This document shows, piece by piece, positions 23,513 to 32,158 of a stretch of 33,531 nucleotides of DNA (positions are counted from its first letter, which is position 1; each line of letters begins with the position of its first letter). A program made the position numbers and the translations under genes. Source of the stretch: an uncultured Bacteroidaceae bacterium (GTDB lineage Bacteria; Bacteroidota; Bacteroidia; Bacteroidales; Bacteroidaceae); the NCBI GenBank assembly GCA_905233765.1, contig CAJOCU010000023.1, forward strand, positions 1 to 33,531, written 5' to 3'. The notes beneath the pieces are model-generated. The model was not told the origin of the DNA. It ran no database searches and saw only the letters and a list, made by a program, of their open reading frames with translations.

Positions 23513-24055
23513 ATGAGGCCCTTTTTAGACGGAAACTTCTTGCCACAAACAACCCCTGCACAAGAACTTTTCAACCATCATGCCGCCTCACAGACAATTA
23601 TCGACTATCATTGTCATCTAAGTCCTGCCGAAGTGGCTGAAGACCGGGGCTTTCAATCCATCACAGAATTGTGGCTTGGAAGCAAGCACTACAAATGGTG
23701 TGCGATGCGCACGAATGGCATCCCCGAGCGCCACACGGAGACCGAAATCACACATATATATAATAAGGTGTACAAGGGCCATGTGCCCACGGAGCAGGAG
23801 GTGCGGCAGTTCAAGAGCGCCATGCTCTACGTCTTTGCCTTGCAGGACCACGCTTCTGGTTGGGTGCAGCAGTACCACTACGGCGCCCTTCGCAACAACA
23901 GCCGCATGATGCGACAGCTGGGCCCCGCCGACAATGAGATGGTGACCCCCATATTAATCAACTTCCAGGATGGCAGCGTGGCAGGTAAGATCTCGCGCTT
24001 CGTCACCAGCACCGTCGCTGTCGTCGATGGCGGCTTCAACGCCTTCGCCATATGA
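23513..24055 (+). pseudogene. Mosaic remnant: glucuronate isomerase (uxaC) segments fused to the C-terminus of an SDR oxidoreductase
   Basis: 180 residues in one open frame. Residues 1-74 match the N-terminus of bacterial glucuronate isomerase ([10 protein letters not shown] with the metal-binding Hx[18 protein letters not shown]). Residues about 76-140 match a region far downstream in that enzyme (IYNKVYKG...KSAMLYVF...[15 protein letters not shown]...LGPAD). Residues about 141-160 match a still later block (NEMV...[11 protein letters not shown]). Residues 161-180 ([20 protein letters not shown]) match instead the C-terminal end of short-chain dehydrogenases. The full isomerase is about 470 residues, so most of the enzyme is gone. 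Approximate junctions: 23732, 23933, 23993. It retains a promoter-like box and a start codon, but should not be an active isomerase. An assembly artefact must be excluded. Confidence 0.75.
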
Positions 24056-25053
24056 TGCCACTCCAGCTCTTCAACCCCTGGAACGATCTGGCACTTGCTG
24101 CCAACAGTCCACATTATACGCCACCAGCGTCGGCGGTGCAAATGGCTGCGGACCTTGCCGACCTCTCTCTGCTGTGGACGCAACGCGATGGTCTCACCCT
24201 CTCCCCATTACAGGGGAGTGAGGAGAGGCCCCCTACTCCCTTCCTCCCATGGGGCTGGAGTCCCCTGCAGGTTCGCTTAATGCGAGAGGCTGGTGTCGAA
24301 GAAGATTTTTTGCCAACAGACTCCCAGCTAGCTGAATATAGGGCGTTTGCATCCCGCCAGACAGCGGTAACCTTACTAGCCCGCTTTCGTGATCTTTGGC
24401 CGGAAGCCTTTCGAGCAGGACAGCTGATAGGGACTTCTACTTGGAGTGAGTCTGAATCAGAAGTTCTCAGGGCCGTGGCAGCCTACAACAACTCCGTGAT
24501 GTTAAAAGCCCCCTGGAGCGGCAGCGGACGAGGTGTGCGACCTGTCTCACATGAATTGAAAGACAAAGATATAGCATGGGTGCGTCGGACACTGGCACGA
24601 CAAGGAGGTGTAGAGATAGAACCTCTATATAATAAGGTGCAAGATTTCGCAATGGAGTTTTGGGCCAAGGGTGGCAAGGTGCATTTCGAAGGTCTCTCGC
24701 TATTTGAGACAACAGCCGGAGGAGTATATGCGGGCAATTTGGTGGCATCGGAAGAGGAGAAGGAACTGCGGCTATCTCAGTACATACATAAAGACTTTCT
24801 GCAAGAGCTTCGCGAGCATCTCATTATACTCCTCAACAACGCTAACCTGCCCACATGGTACAGAGGTCCTCTCGGGATTGATATGATGTTTTGTCGGGCT
24901 ATTCATCCCTTTGTCGAACTGAACCTACGCATGACGATGGGATGGCTAGCTATCCTCCTTGCACGGCGACAACGACCTCAAGAGGTTCGTCTTTTCCGAA
25001 TTATCCAGGAAAATGGTCGCTATCGTTATGAAATCAACAATTTGTCAGATTAG
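24052..25053 (+). CDS. ATP-grasp-like protein of unknown function
   Basis: 333 residues, starting at 24052 (MM) or 24055; both overlap the stop of the upstream remnant (ATGATG). The text resembles ATP-grasp folds: [14 protein letters not shown] (Lys plus Gly-rich loop), [20 protein letters not shown], and near the end GIDMMFCR...[11 protein letters not shown] (acidic and Asn residues for Mg-ATP). The N-terminal [23 protein letters not shown] is a conserved opening of a Bacteroidota family without a name I know. Residues about 49-66 ([14 protein letters not shown]) coincide with a GC-rich hairpin like the dispersed element and look inserted. The substrate is unknown. Confidence 0.7.
   Translation: MMPLQLFNPWNDLALAANSPHYTPPASAVQMAADLADLSLLWTQRDGLTLSPLQGSEERPPTPFLPWGWSPLQVRLMREAGVEEDFLPTDSQLAEYRAFASRQTAVTLLARFRDLWPEAFRAGQLIGTSTWSESESEVLRAVAAYNNSVMLKAPWSGSGRGVRPVSHELKDKDIAWVRRTLARQGGVEIEPLYNKVQDFAMEFWAKGGKVHFEGLSLFETTAGGVYAGNLVASEEEKELRLSQYIHKDFLQELREHLIILLNNANLPTWYRGPLGIDMMFCRAIHPFVELNLRMTMGWLAILLARRQRPQEVRLFRIIQENGRYRYEINNLSD
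24196..24250. repeat. GC-rich hairpin within the ATP-grasp gene (possible diverged element copy)
   Basis: CCCTCTCCCC-ATTA-CAGGGGAGTGAGGAGAGG followed by CCCCCTACTCCCTTCC. The CTCCCC/GGGGAG stem resembles the core of the dispersed element, but the GACCCACC flank is missing. It encodes a Pro/Ser/Glu-rich loop without breaking the frame. Confidence 0.45.
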
Positions 25054-25108
25054 GATAAACAAAAACAAGGCTTTTTATATTAAAAAGTCACATTTTGTCA
25101 ACTTGGAG

Positions 25109-25139
25109 TTTGCAGTTCCAAAAGAAGTACTTACCTTTG
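25109..25139 (+). promoter_or_regulatory. Full Bacteroidota promoter of the DUF4143-type ATPase gene
   Basis: TTTG at 25109-25112, a 19-nt spacer, and TACCTTTG at 25132-25139: a textbook -33/-7 pair. The TTG start codon at 25165 follows after 25 nt. Confidence 0.8.
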
Positions 25140-25164
25140 CGCCAAATTTAAAAGATAATACGTA

Positions 25165-26340
25165 TTGGATACTTTTTTTAGGACCCACGCTTATCTAGTG
25201 GACCATATTGACCTGCCGGTGCGCCGAGCGCTCATGGATGAAATCAACTGGCACGAGCCACTCATCGGTATCAAAGGAACTCGTGGTGTGGGCAAAACAT
25301 CTTTCTTGTTGCAATATGCAAAGGAAAACTTTGATGTCCGCACACGTAAGTGTTTGTATATCAACATGAATAATTTCTACTTCCAAGGGAAGGGACTTTC
25401 TGATTTCGCACGTGAGTTCCGACTGATGGGAGGAGAAGTCCTCTTGGTTGACCAAGTCTTCAAGCAACCCAATTGGAGTGCTGAGCTGAGGCGCTGCCAC
25501 GACGAGAATCCCGGACTACGCATCGTATTCACAGGGTCGTCGGTGATGCGGTTAAAGGAGGAGAATCCTGAACTGAACGGCCTTGTCAGCAGTTACAACC
25601 TGCGTGGCTTCTCGTTCCGAGAGTTCTTAAATCTGAAGACTGGCTGCGATTTCCCCGCCTACTCACTTGACGATATCGTGGCACACCACGAACAGATTGC
25701 CTCCTCTGTATTGGAGCAGGTCAATCCGCTCAACTTTTTCCAGAGTTACCTCCATCATGGTTTCTATCCCTTCTTCCTTGAGCATCGCAACTTCTCGGAG
25801 AATCTGCTGAAGACAATGAATATGATGTTGGAAGTCGATATTCTCCTTATCAAGCAGATTGAATTGAAGTATCTGTCAAAGCTGAAAAAACTCTTCTATC
25901 TCATGGCCGTCGAGCGTCCTTCCGCGCCAAATGTCAGCCAGTTAGCCGTAGAAATAGAGACTTCTCGGGCGACCGTGATGAACTATATCAAGTATCTCTC
26001 TGACGCTCGTCTTATCAACCTGATCTACCACCCCGATGAGACCTTCCCCAAGAAACCGGCTCGTATTATGATGCATAATAGTAACCTTATGTATGCCATC
26101 TACCCGAACCGGATGGAACAAATAGACGTTTATGAGACCTTCTTCCAGAACGCGCTATGGGCTTACCACGATGTGCGTCTTGCCGAACATCAGACCTCGT
26201 TCCTCGTAGATGGTCGCCCTTATCGCATTTGCGCGAGTCAACCCCGCCGCCCACAAACCGAAACCCTCTATGCCCGCGCCGACCTCCAACAGGGGCAGAA
26301 ACACGCAATTCCGTTGTGGCTTTTCGGCTTCCTTTACTGA
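25165..26340 (+). CDS. AAA_14/DUF4143-type ATPase
   Basis: 391 residues from a TTG at 25165 (M-D-T-F-F-R-T-H); GTG at 25198 is an alternative. Walker A is GTRGVGKTS at about 38-46; the sensor segment IVFTGSSVMRL and the block YNLRGFSFREFLNL are typical of this family, followed by a C-terminal DUF4143-like half with a winged-helix segment (SQLAVEIETSRATVMNYIKYL) and nuclease-like end. Family members are abundant in gut Bacteroidota; many lie near toxin-antitoxin or defence genes, but the role is not established. The Walker B motif reads LLVDQV: the usual catalytic Glu after Asp96 is Gln97 (CAA instead of GAA), so ATP hydrolysis may be impaired. Confidence 0.85.
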   Translation: MDTFFRTHAYLVDHIDLPVRRALMDEINWHEPLIGIKGTRGVGKTSFLLQYAKENFDVRTRKCLYINMNNFYFQGKGLSDFAREFRLMGGEVLLVDQVFKQPNWSAELRRCHDENPGLRIVFTGSSVMRLKEENPELNGLVSSYNLRGFSFREFLNLKTGCDFPAYSLDDIVAHHEQIASSVLEQVNPLNFFQSYLHHGFYPFFLEHRNFSENLLKTMNMMLEVDILLIKQIELKYLSKLKKLFYLMAVERPSAPNVSQLAVEIETSRATVMNYIKYLSDARLINLIYHPDETFPKKPARIMMHNSNLMYAIYPNRMEQIDVYETFFQNALWAYHDVRLAEHQTSFLVDGRPYRICASQPRRPQTETLYARADLQQGQKHAIPLWLFGFLY

Positions 26341-26390
26341 TTTTTCATCAATAATCAGCAACTGAACATCACTAACTAACATAAATCAAC

Positions 26391-27800
26391 ATGAAGAGAG
26401 ACAAACTACTACAGACATTCATTTCTGCGGTCTTTGTGTGGGTGGTCTGTGCCGCTGGAGCATGGGCACAGATGACGTTTACACTCAATGGCATAACCTA
26501 TGGCGATGTTGCCGAGACTGACAGCAAGGGCTTTACCACTGTTACCCTACCCGCAGGCACCGAGCTGAGCGAGCTCATCACGTCCGTGAAAGTGGATGGT
26601 GTAACTGTCACCGCTTCGCAGGTGACCCCCAACCCCACGACCACGACCATCAACTACGACGAACTAAAAGTCTTCACCTATAATAATAAAGCTTACGGGT
26701 TCCGCTTTGTTGAAGATGTCTGGTTCTGTGCCGTGTTCTTCTCCGACTGCCACATCAATCAGGGTAGCGGACACGACGGCACCAGCCAAACTGATATGAC
26801 CACGATTATGAACAACATACTCGCAATGGGGCTGGACGGTACGAAAAAAGTGAATTTCACCACAGCAGGTGCCACCAATCTCGTACCCAAGACCAGCATT
26901 GTGTTCTGTCTCGGCGATATTGATCAGGATAAGGGCGACGATGGTAGCAGCGGCACACACAGCAACTTCCTCAATTGCACGGCAGAACTGGCCAAGACGG
27001 CTGGCATACCATTCATCTTCATTGCCGGAAACCACGACATGAGTCCTGACTATTGGACGGGTAGTGATCCAGACAAGGGGGTAACGTCTTCCGGTTCGAA
27101 TGCCGATGACAAGACCATCAGTGCAATCACCACGAACAACACCTATTGGAACAATGCTGGTGTCTTTGACGAGAATATAAGCTACTTCATAGATGAGTCG
27201 AAGAGCAGTTATTTCCAAAGCAAGCCCTTCACCTTCAAGTTCAAGGATGTGCGTTTCTATTGTGCCCATACCTATTGGTTCCAGAAGCTATATTCTAAGC
27301 CGGGACTGCTTTCATCTGCAACGTACTACGCCCCCGATGGTGTCATCTCTGCTCTAAACACCTTTGTGGAAAAACACACCGACGAGGCGTCAGTATGGAT
27401 GCAACATTATCCTTGGTTGGCAGGTGCAGACTGTAACCGCTGGTGGCTTGACCAAAACGACGTAGGTCTCTATATACCCACAAGCAATTCTTCTGCTTAT
27501 GGTTCCAGCACCTCTGGCATTGCCTACAACGACGAGACAACCGCAAATACATTGAAGAAAGACCCGCTTTCCGACATCATGATGAAGGCTGCGGGTAGGA
27601 CAGATGGTAAGGTGCAGCACTTCTCTGGACACTACCACCGCTTCGACGACCGCACCTATAACAATACAACTGAAAACGGTTCCTCTGTTCACGACTACAC
27701 GGTGGCAGCCAATGGTAACACCAACCAAAGCAACAATGCTTTCGTCGTCCTCTTCAAGCGTGGCGAGGGTGTGAAAGAAGTGATCCAAACTCAGTTCTAA
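26391..27800 (+). CDS. Secreted calcineurin-like metallophosphoesterase
   Basis: 469 residues with signal peptide about 1-27 (ending GAWAQ). After a beta-domain (about 28-108) comes the metallophosphoesterase core: SDCH with D119/H121, CLGDID with D176, GNHD (N214-H215-D216), and the late GHYH in FSGHYHRFDD. These ligands hold two metal ions that hydrolyse phosphoesters; the natural substrate is unknown. It acts in the periplasm or outside the cell. The gene is 25 nt upstream of the 1331-residue secreted protein and probably co-transcribed with it, so the two may act on the same surface polymer. Base composition is less GC-rich than that of the genes in the first half of the window. Confidence 0.88.
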   Translation: MKRDKLLQTFISAVFVWVVCAAGAWAQMTFTLNGITYGDVAETDSKGFTTVTLPAGTELSELITSVKVDGVTVTASQVTPNPTTTTINYDELKVFTYNNKAYGFRFVEDVWFCAVFFSDCHINQGSGHDGTSQTDMTTIMNNILAMGLDGTKKVNFTTAGATNLVPKTSIVFCLGDIDQDKGDDGSSGTHSNFLNCTAELAKTAGIPFIFIAGNHDMSPDYWTGSDPDKGVTSSGSNADDKTISAITTNNTYWNNAGVFDENISYFIDESKSSYFQSKPFTFKFKDVRFYCAHTYWFQKLYSKPGLLSSATYYAPDGVISALNTFVEKHTDEASVWMQHYPWLAGADCNRWWLDQNDVGLYIPTSNSSAYGSSTSGIAYNDETTANTLKKDPLSDIMMKAAGRTDGKVQHFSGHYHRFDDRTYNNTTENGSSVHDYTVAANGNTNQSNNAFVVLFKRGEGVKEVIQTQF

Positions 27801-27825
27801 GCCACATTACTAACAAAACAAAGAT

Positions 27826-30800
27826 ATGAAGACTTTGAAACTCCAATCGATCATCATTGCAGCCATCGCGCTGATAGGTTTTGCTGGTAATGCCTGGGCT
27901 GATACTGACAAACTTACCGTAGCCGAAGGCTGGACAAAAATAACCTCCGTACCGACTTCCTCGGATATAGCGAATAATTACTATGTATTTGTGGATGCTA
28001 CACGAGACTTGATGCTCGGCATTGGAAAAGGAGTACACCAAGATACTAAGTGGTACTCTCTAGGCGTATATTATCGTAGTTCCGTAGAGCCTACGGCCAA
28101 GGATTTCATCCCATTGACATGGACGCTCGAATCATATAGCAGTGGTTTTGCAATGCGCAACCTCGACCGACCTGTCTATGCCTTCCAAACGGAATGGGGT
28201 GCTGCGTGGAAGTTCGACACCAACGATGTTACATCACCTAACGAATGGACGCCCGTGAACTTCACATTAGCAGAGGGCGTATGGACGCTACAGAATGGCA
28301 AATATCCAGAATCAGGTTATCTTGGTCCATGGGATAATATGATTGAGGATGGTGCAGAATGTGCAGCCAATAAGACGGGTGAATACATAGGGAAATTCCA
28401 TATCTACGCAATCTCCCGTACACAATTCAAGCAGAACCTGCTCGACAATGCGTCCAACAGTAACCCTGTTGACCTCACTCCCTGGTATGTAACCAATGCA
28501 ACCTTCGATGCCAACAACAGCGATGGCTGGACGACATCTTTCAGCACTAATGCTTCTGGTTGGTGGGGCAGCCACTCCTTTGGTAATCTTGGTGCAGAAA
28601 ATTACCAACAGGTAGGAGAAGTCAAACAGACATTAACACTACCTAATGGTAAATACAAAGCGGCCCTGCAAGGCGCATCCAACAAGGTAGCCGAGAATCA
28701 GGCATATGTTTTTGCCGGTAGCGAAAAGACTTATTTCACACAATCAACCGTGAGCTCAGCTGATGGAAGTATATGGAATGATATGCAGTACAACCTATTG
28801 TTGATGATGCAAGATCGTTCCTACGGACAAGTACAAACTCCAGAAGTCACCGTTACAACAGGATCCCTGACCATAGGCTATAAGAATGAAAGCGGTCACT
28901 CTTGGGATGTCTTTGACAACTTCAAGCTTTATTGCACGGGTGTTGACCTCTCTGCCTATGAAACTCAGCTTTCAGACCTCATAAATGAGTGCAACGACTT
29001 CATCGATTCAGATGTCGTTTCCACAGCCTGTGAGACCGCTATCTCCTCTGCTATTACGACATATAACCAAAGCTACGAGACAGCCAAGGAATATTCTACT
29101 GCCATTGTAGCATTAACAGCTGTATTAGACACTTATAGGAATGACAGCGAACTACAGGCTGCTTATGCTGCCTACAAAGCTTTCCGCACGGAAGTACAGG
29201 CTTTGGAGAATACCAGCACCTATCATTACACAGATCCTGGAACTGCTAAATCAACATTCGACGGAGCCATCAGCAGCGCAAACACATCTGTGGAGGCGGC
29301 CACGACAGCCTCTGCTATCAATACGCAGGCAGCAAATATCCGTGCCGCAGCCCTGACCTTCATCAGTAGTGTTACAGCTGAGGACGGCAACCCCTTTAAC
29401 ATTACCTTCCTAGCTTCACAGACTATTAGCGACTGGAAGAAGAAAGACGGTAGCCCTGCAGGTGAAGTGACATGGGCTGTGAGTAATCGCGGTGACTTGG
29501 CTTTTGCCGAGAGTTATGAAAGCACCTGTGAAACAACGGGCACCGTGCTGTACCAGACTGTCAGCAATCTTCCCGCAGGTTACTACCGAGTAGGTATGTA
29601 TGCCATGGCGGCCTACACTCCTGAACGAGATTTTGAGACAGGAGCTACCGAAGGTGATGCCAACCGATCCTTTGCCTTTGCTGGCGACCTCGGCGATGCC
29701 GGCAGCATCCAGCGCACGGGTATACCTATTCCTTTTAAGAGCAGTTTCGACCTGTCTGAGCTCACCACTCTCGACGTGAATGTACACCTCTTTTCAGCCG
29801 GTGCCCTCACCTATGGCATACAGAAAGATGCAAATGGTTCTAACTGGCACTTTGCGCAGATCATGTCTGTGCTCTACAGCAACGCACCCGACCTAACAGC
29901 TTTGAAGGCTACACGTGATGCTCTTGTTGCCGAGGCTACAGGTCTAAAGAATGGTGCTGATGCCGACTACTTGACCTCTGCACAGAAGACTGCTCTTCAG
30001 GATGCCATTGATGATGGTGTAGCAGCAGACGACTTCGATGAACTCAACACTGTTACTCTTACCACTCTGCCAAACGCAATCAATACGGCTAAGACACAGA
30101 TATCAACAGTGAAAGCTAACCGCGTGCTGATGATTGCAGCTCTGGAGCGCTTCGAGAATGAATATAACGTCACAGATGGTACCGACTACCGTCGTTCTAC
30201 AATGAGTGCAAAGGCCTGGACAGACTTGCTCGATGCAGTGGATGATGTAACGAAAGCTCTCGATGATGTGTCGCAGGCTTCGAGCTATGGTACACTGAAA
30301 GATGCTCTCGTTGCTCAAATGGACGCTACCGACGCTTCCCTCCGCCTCTTCAAGAGCTACAAGGCAATGGTAGATGGTACAACCGCCCTAAGTATCGTTG
30401 GCAGCTATGGCGCAGATTGTAATATGGACACCGATGCAACACAGGAGACGGCTATTGTCGCCCTCAACACAGCATTCGTTGACTATGCTAACTCACAAAG
30501 CGCTGACTTCAGTGTCGCTGCTTTCCTCGGTGACAACCTCGACTTCAGCGCAGCTGCAGGAAGTGTCATCAACGGGGACAACAGTAATACCATCAAGAAT
30601 GTTACAGGATGGGAGGTTTATTATGCTGATGCAGACACATGGGCTGTGCTCCAGACAGATCAAAGTGAAAATTCAGGTAAACTCTATATCCGCAAGAACT
30701 GGGGAAGTGCAGCCACTACCCTCACCGTTGGTAAGGAAAAAATGCTGCCTGTGGGCAAGTATCGTCTGACCCTTTCATGGAACAGCGACTTGGCCAATAT

Positions 30801-31821
30801 GACAAACCGCTCACAGTTCAAGCTTGGCGAAGCTGCAACAGCTATTGGTCGGACCACAGATGGTGCGCAGACACTTACCTATGACTTCGAGGTGACAACG
30901 GCTGCTACGCTTTTTGATTTGACAATAGGCTTCCAGAAGACAGGTACAGACAACACACCGGCTATGATTATTGTCGATGATGTGACGCTGACGGCTTTGG
31001 GTGCCAATAGCCGACTCTTGGCCGACTACAACGCTGCAGCCCTTTGGTTCGATGCAACCGGCAGCGAATATGCCGCCGCAACGGGCGTAACGGTGACGCC
31101 TACTGCACCCAATCAAATCATCAAGGCTGCTTCCGCCGACCAAATCAGTTCGCCGACGAATAATGTCGTGGTAAGTGGCACGTGTACAAACCTTGTGATT
31201 ACCGATGGCTCTCCCCTTGAGATACAAGAAGGGTTCACGGCTACGACTGCCACTTACACCCGTACAATGAGCAATGCCTGGGGAACCACCATCCTACCTT
31301 TCGCCCTCACAAGCGACGAGAACGTACAATTCTATTCTCTGAAGGCTTCCGATGCCGAGAATATGACCTTCAAGAAAGAGGCTTCTGTGAATGCAAATAC
31401 ACCTGTCGCCTTCAAGAAACTAAACGGCGACGGCATCACCATTTCGGGCAGTGATGCAAAGGTCGTCGCTACGACTGGTTCACAAGGGGACAACACAACG
31501 GCTGATGGTTGGACCGCTGAAGGTTCTTACACTTCTCAGACCTTGGATTCCTACGATGGAGTCTATTACATTGCCTCCAACAAGTTCTGGGCAGCCGACG
31601 GAGCTGTTACACTCAATCCTTTCCGTGCGATTTTCCGCTATGATGGCGGTAATTCCGTCAAGACATTCACCATCAGTGTTGATGATACAGATGCTATCCA
31701 CGATATCGTAAATGACGGATTCGCAAACAGAAAATGTTTTGACTTGGGTGGACGACGCGTAAGCACACCACGCAAGAACGGTATATACATCATGGAAGGA
31801 AAGAAATTCGTAGTAAAATAA
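27826..31821 (+). CDS. Large secreted modular protein, possibly glycan-binding
   Basis: 1331 residues; signal peptide about 1-25 (ending GNAWA). I see no catalytic motif. The text alternates beta-sandwich-like stretches, resembling carbohydrate-binding or adhesion modules (for example GWTTSFSTNASGWWGSH and TLTLPNGKYKAALQG), with Ala-rich helical stretches similar to FIVAR-type bundles (ALKATRDALVAEATGLKNGADADYL, SAYETQLSDLINECNDFI). The last 27 residues, FDLGGRRVSTPRKNGIYIMEGKKFVVK in part, form the same kind of tail as in the esterase at 13830. It follows the metallophosphoesterase by 25 nt. Surface attachment or polymer binding is inferred from architecture only. Confidence 0.8.
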   Translation: MKTLKLQSIIIAAIALIGFAGNAWADTDKLTVAEGWTKITSVPTSSDIANNYYVFVDATRDLMLGIGKGVHQDTKWYSLGVYYRSSVEPTAKDFIPLTWTLESYSSGFAMRNLDRPVYAFQTEWGAAWKFDTNDVTSPNEWTPVNFTLAEGVWTLQNGKYPESGYLGPWDNMIEDGAECAANKTGEYIGKFHIYAISRTQFKQNLLDNASNSNPVDLTPWYVTNATFDANNSDGWTTSFSTNASGWWGSHSFGNLGAENYQQVGEVKQTLTLPNGKYKAALQGASNKVAENQAYVFAGSEKTYFTQSTVSSADGSIWNDMQYNLLLMMQDRSYGQVQTPEVTVTTGSLTIGYKNESGHSWDVFDNFKLYCTGVDLSAYETQLSDLINECNDFIDSDVVSTACETAISSAITTYNQSYETAKEYSTAIVALTAVLDTYRNDSELQAAYAAYKAFRTEVQALENTSTYHYTDPGTAKSTFDGAISSANTSVEAATTASAINTQAANIRAAALTFISSVTAEDGNPFNITFLASQTISDWKKKDGSPAGEVTWAVSNRGDLAFAESYESTCETTGTVLYQTVSNLPAGYYRVGMYAMAAYTPERDFETGATEGDANRSFAFAGDLGDAGSIQRTGIPIPFKSSFDLSELTTLDVNVHLFSAGALTYGIQKDANGSNWHFAQIMSVLYSNAPDLTALKATRDALVAEATGLKNGADADYLTSAQKTALQDAIDDGVAADDFDELNTVTLTTLPNAINTAKTQISTVKANRVLMIAALERFENEYNVTDGTDYRRSTMSAKAWTDLLDAVDDVTKALDDVSQASSYGTLKDALVAQMDATDASLRLFKSYKAMVDGTTALSIVGSYGADCNMDTDATQETAIVALNTAFVDYANSQSADFSVAAFLGDNLDFSAAAGSVINGDNSNTIKNVTGWEVYYADADTWAVLQTDQSENSGKLYIRKNWGSAATTLTVGKEKMLPVGKYRLTLSWNSDLANMTNRSQFKLGEAATAIGRTTDGAQTLTYDFEVTTAATLFDLTIGFQKTGTDNTPAMIIVDDVTLTALGANSRLLADYNAAALWFDATGSEYAAATGVTVTPTAPNQIIKAASADQISSPTNNVVVSGTCTNLVITDGSPLEIQEGFTATTATYTRTMSNAWGTTILPFALTSDENVQFYSLKASDAENMTFKKEASVNANTPVAFKKLNGDGITISGSDAKVVATTGSQGDNTTADGWTAEGSYTSQTLDSYDGVYYIASNKFWAADGAVTLNPFRAIFRYDGGNSVKTFTISVDDTDAIHDIVNDGFANRKCFDLGGRRVSTPRKNGIYIMEGKKFVVK

Positions 31822-31833
31822 TCACTGAACGGT

Positions 31834-32004
31834 ATGAGAAAACTATATATCTATCCACAAGTCAAGTCAATCATTTTTGATTGCGAAAAGCTTCTGGCTG
31901 CATCCGAAACATTAGAACGGGGCGAAGGTTCAGGAGGAAACGTCGCAGAAGTCAAAAGTCAACGAGATATCGATGACACTGATGACTGGAGCATCTGGGA
32001 CTAG
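31834..32004 (+). CDS. Small protein of unknown function, 56 residues
   Basis: ATG at 31834, TAG at 32002-32004, 12 nt after the stop of the large secreted protein and immediately before a strong terminator, which argues that it is the last gene of that operon. The product begins MRKLYIYPQVKSIIF and continues DCEKLLAASETLERGEGSGG, ending in an acidic tail with D-D-T-D-D-W-S-I-W-D. The pattern, a basic aromatic start with 'YxxP', a central LLAxSE and an acidic end with Trp, recalls short uncharacterised Prevotella/Bacteroides proteins that begin M-K-K-x-Y-I-x-P and carry an LLAxS segment. No function can be assigned. Confidence 0.6.
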   Translation: MRKLYIYPQVKSIIFDCEKLLAASETLERGEGSGGNVAEVKSQRDIDDTDDWSIWD

Positions 32005-32023
32005 CTGCTTTATCTGTACTCTC

Positions 32024-32058
32024 AACAGCCATTTCCGTGTAGGAAGTGGCTGTTTTTT
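32024..32058 (+). terminator. Intrinsic terminator after the secreted-protein operon
   Basis: AACAGCCATTTCC pairs with GGAAGTGGCTGTT (13 bp, one G-U), loop GTGTA, followed by a run of six T. It starts 20 nt after the stop of the 56-residue gene. Confidence 0.9.
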
Positions 32059-32091
32059 CGTCCCATTAACTCTTTTTTTGACACCTTTGCC

Positions 32092-32121
32092 TTGTAATAT
32101 CACTATTTTTAGGTACCTTTG
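32092..32121 (+). promoter_or_regulatory. Promoter of pyruvate:ferredoxin oxidoreductase
   Basis: TTG at 32092-32094, a 19-nt spacer, TACCTTTG at 32114-32121. The start codon lies at 32198, so the 5' leader is about 70 nt. Confidence 0.7.
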
Positions 32122-32158
32122 CCCCCGATTATTACAAGAAATGCAAACCCACGTTTCT

